Source: Clostridiales bacterium (lineage in GTDB: Bacteria; Bacillota; Clostridia; Peptostreptococcales; Anaerovoracaceae). From it: a stretch of DNA of 7,530 bases. The stretch spans positions 1 to 7,530 of the forward strand of contig JAAZGD010000095.1 in the NCBI GenBank assembly GCA_012511395.1, given 5' to 3'. The notes under the pieces were generated by a model. That model ran no database searches. It was not told the origin of the DNA and saw only the letters and a list, made by a program, of their open reading frames with translations. This document shows, piece after piece, positions 6,233-7,530 of the stretch (position 1 is the stretch's first letter; each line of letters begins with the position of its first letter). A program made the translations under genes and the position numbers.

Positions 6233-6263
6233 ATTGCTGAATGAAATCAGTAATAGCATTTTT
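6231..6263 (+). terminator. Hairpin with T-run, possible corA terminator or operator
   Basis: CTATTGCTGA (6231-6240) pairs with TCAGTAATAG (6247-6256) over 10 bp with one G-U wobble and a 6-nt loop. CA and then TTTTT (6259-6263) follow. It overlaps the expected niaR transcription start, so only transcripts reading in from corA contain the whole hairpin. Confidence 0.45.
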
Positions 6264-6280
6264 ATTTGAAAGGGAAAAAA

Positions 6281-6787
6281 GTGGACAGCGAAAAGAGAAG
6301 GGAAGAGCTGTTAAAGCTTCTTAAAAAAGATGATAATCCCAAATCAGGAACCATGCTGGCATCATACTTTAATGTTACACGGCAGGTGATAGTTAATGAT
6401 GTGGCTATCCTGCGTGCTAAAAGTCATGAAATACTTTCAACAAACCGTGGATATATCTTAAGAGATGAGGACAGTAATGAGCGGGTATTAAAAGTACGCC
6501 ACGATGATGAACAGATAATAGAAGAGCTGTACACCATAGTGGACAATGGGGGCAAAGTCCTCGATGTCTTTGTCAGCCATGAAATTTACGGGAAAATCAG
6601 CGCGGACCTAGTTTTATCAAACAGGAGAGATGTGGATCTGTTTTATGAGCAGCTTAAGGCGGGGAGGATATCGCCATTAAAGCATCTTACAGATGACTAC
6701 CACTATCACACCATTCTTGTAAACAGCGAAGACCAGTTTTCCCATATAAAAAATGAATTAAAGAAAAAAGGTTTGCTAGTACCATAG
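6281..6787 (+). CDS. niaR: Niacin-responsive transcriptional repressor NiaR (HTH + 3H domain)
   Basis: A 168-residue cytoplasmic regulator that, in characterised relatives (Bacillus YrxA, Thermotoga TM1602), represses NAD synthesis and niacin uptake genes when nicotinic acid is present. Residues about 4-60 are a winged helix-turn-helix (GTMLASYFNVTRQVIVNDVA, then STNRGYIL). Residues about 70-166 are the 3H domain. Its probable metal and ligand residues are present: H74, E82 and the HYH pair H141 and H143, matching the His, Glu, His-x-His set known from TM1602; VSHEIYG (H100) is also conserved. I chose the GTG at 6281, which has AAAGGG 6 nt upstream and gives the usual M-x-S-E-x-R-R beginning. 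The frame extends to a TTG at 6266 that lacks a ribosome binding site. It has its own strong promoter and lies 14 nt before the transporter, so it probably regulates itself and that gene. Confidence 0.93.
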   Translation: MDSEKRREELLKLLKKDDNPKSGTMLASYFNVTRQVIVNDVAILRAKSHEILSTNRGYILRDEDSNERVLKVRHDDEQIIEELYTIVDNGGKVLDVFVSHEIYGKISADLVLSNRRDVDLFYEQLKAGRISPLKHLTDDYHYHTILVNSEDQFSHIKNELKKKGLLVP

Positions 6788-6801
6788 CAGAAAGGAATAC
6801 C

Positions 6802-7530
6802 ATGTCAAATATTGCAGAACGAATAAATCGTTTACCTTCCACACCCACCTTAAGAAAGATCCTGTTTATCACAGGTATAGGTTGGGTTTTTGTAGCCATG
6901 AATCAGGGGATGATATCAGGGGTTATGGCAGCAATAGGAAAGGACTGGGCTTTGACTCAGGGACAACTGGGATGGCTTGGGAGTATAGGAATGCTGGGAA
7001 TGGCCATAGGCGCCACCGTATCAGGAATCCTTGCAGATAGAATAGGAAGAAAGAATGTTTTTGCCATAAACCTAGTTATCTTTGGTATAGCCAGTCTTTT
7101 AGCTGGACTCTCATTTAATTATGCAATGCTTCTCGCTATGAGATTTATATCAGGTTATGGCCTTGGAGGCTCGGGGCCTGTAGCGTTTGCCTATATAAGT
7201 GAGTATTCCCCCACTAAAATAAGAGGAAGAAACGGCATACTGCTGGAAAGCTTCTGGGCTTGGGGCTGGATATTTGCAGCTCTAATAGCCTACTTTTTCA
7301 TACCGATATACGGATGGAGGGCGGCCTTCTTTATAGGTGCAATACCGGCGTTGTATGCCATAGTCCTTCATAAAAAAGCGCCTGAATCACCACGATATCT
7401 GCAAACCGTTAACAGAGAAAAAGAAGCAGAAGCGATTGTGGAAAAGATGGAGAAAGAAGCAGGCGCCACTTATGAGGAACCTGCAACGGAACCATCAAAT
7501 GGCACCGAAGTAAAAAGAGTAACATTTAAG
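6802..7530 (+). CDS. niaP: Major facilitator superfamily niacin transporter, NiaP type (partial, N-terminal half)
   Basis: The frame is open from the ATG at 6802 to the right edge (243 codons, no stop). AAAGGA lies just upstream. The part seen covers membrane helices 1-6 and the start of the central cytoplasmic loop. Diagnostic motifs are GILADRIGRK (75-84, loop 2-3 motif A), RFISGYGLGGSGPVAFAYISEY (114-135), SPTKIRGR (136-143), LLESFWAWGW (147-156) and PESPRYL (194-200), which together resemble the NiaP/YceI niacin transporters rather than sugar porters. Placement 14 nt after niaR strongly supports nicotinate or nicotinamide import with repression by NiaR. The first helix reads GWVFVAMNQGMI where related transporters commonly carry a FDAMD-like acidic motif. 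The loop after residue 200 is highly charged (REKEAEAIVEKMEKEAG). Substrate is inferred from family and context. Confidence 0.88.
   Translation, partial: MSNIAERINRLPSTPTLRKILFITGIGWVFVAMNQGMISGVMAAIGKDWALTQGQLGWLGSIGMLGMAIGATVSGILADRIGRKNVFAINLVIFGIASLLAGLSFNYAMLLAMRFISGYGLGGSGPVAFAYISEYSPTKIRGRNGILLESFWAWGWIFAALIAYFFIPIYGWRAAFFIGAIPALYAIVLHKKAPESPRYLQTVNREKEAEAIVEKMEKEAGATYEEPATEPSNGTEVKRVTFK

Noticed and set aside
6687..6899. Minus-strand open frame of 70 codons
   Set aside because: Antisense to the end of niaR and the start of the transporter, both clearly coding on the plus strand.

Overview
The window looks like chromosomal DNA from a low-GC Gram-positive anaerobe, most likely a member of Clostridia. 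The reasons are AT-rich coding DNA, strong Shine-Dalgarno sequences, several GTG starts, a GHKL/LytTR two-component pair, a ligand-binding-domain diguanylate cyclase and a NiaR/NiaP niacin module. The assignment to class is inference from gene content; no rRNA or marker gene is present. There is no tRNA, rRNA, CRISPR array, insertion sequence or phage gene, and no stretch of more than 300 bases lacks a gene.

Layout. (1) Positions 1-1022, minus strand: a LytTR response regulator followed, after a 3-nt gap, by the N-terminal membrane part of its sensor kinase, which runs off the left edge. (2) Positions 1023-1196: a divergent intergenic region with a near-perfect 12-bp direct repeat at 21-bp periodicity, the expected layout of a LytTR operator. 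(3) Positions 1197-1682, plus strand: a short, divergent LemA-like membrane protein, ended by a bidirectional terminator. (4) Positions 1742-2953, minus strand: threonine ammonia-lyase with a C-terminal ACT domain, with its own extended -10 promoter and an apparent AUU start codon. (5) Positions 3073-5186, minus strand: a membrane diguanylate cyclase with an extracytoplasmic binding domain, followed by a DUF488 gene. (6) Positions 5288-6193, plus strand: a CorA-family divalent cation transporter. (7) Positions 6204-7530, plus strand: a promoter, the niacin-responsive repressor NiaR, and the start of a NiaP-type transporter cut by the right edge.

Functional links. The kinase, regulator, operator repeat and LemA-like gene may form one signalling unit acting on the cell envelope (inference). 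niaR and the transporter form a textbook vitamin B3 sensing and uptake operon: the repressor sits 14 nt upstream of the importer it is expected to control. The threonine lyase, DUF488, cyclase and CorA genes are ordinary metabolic, signalling and transport genes with no obvious joint role. I see no clearly undescribed multi-gene system. The items most worth a second look are the LytTR-type repeats next to the LemA-like gene, the AUU start, and the niaR promoter region.
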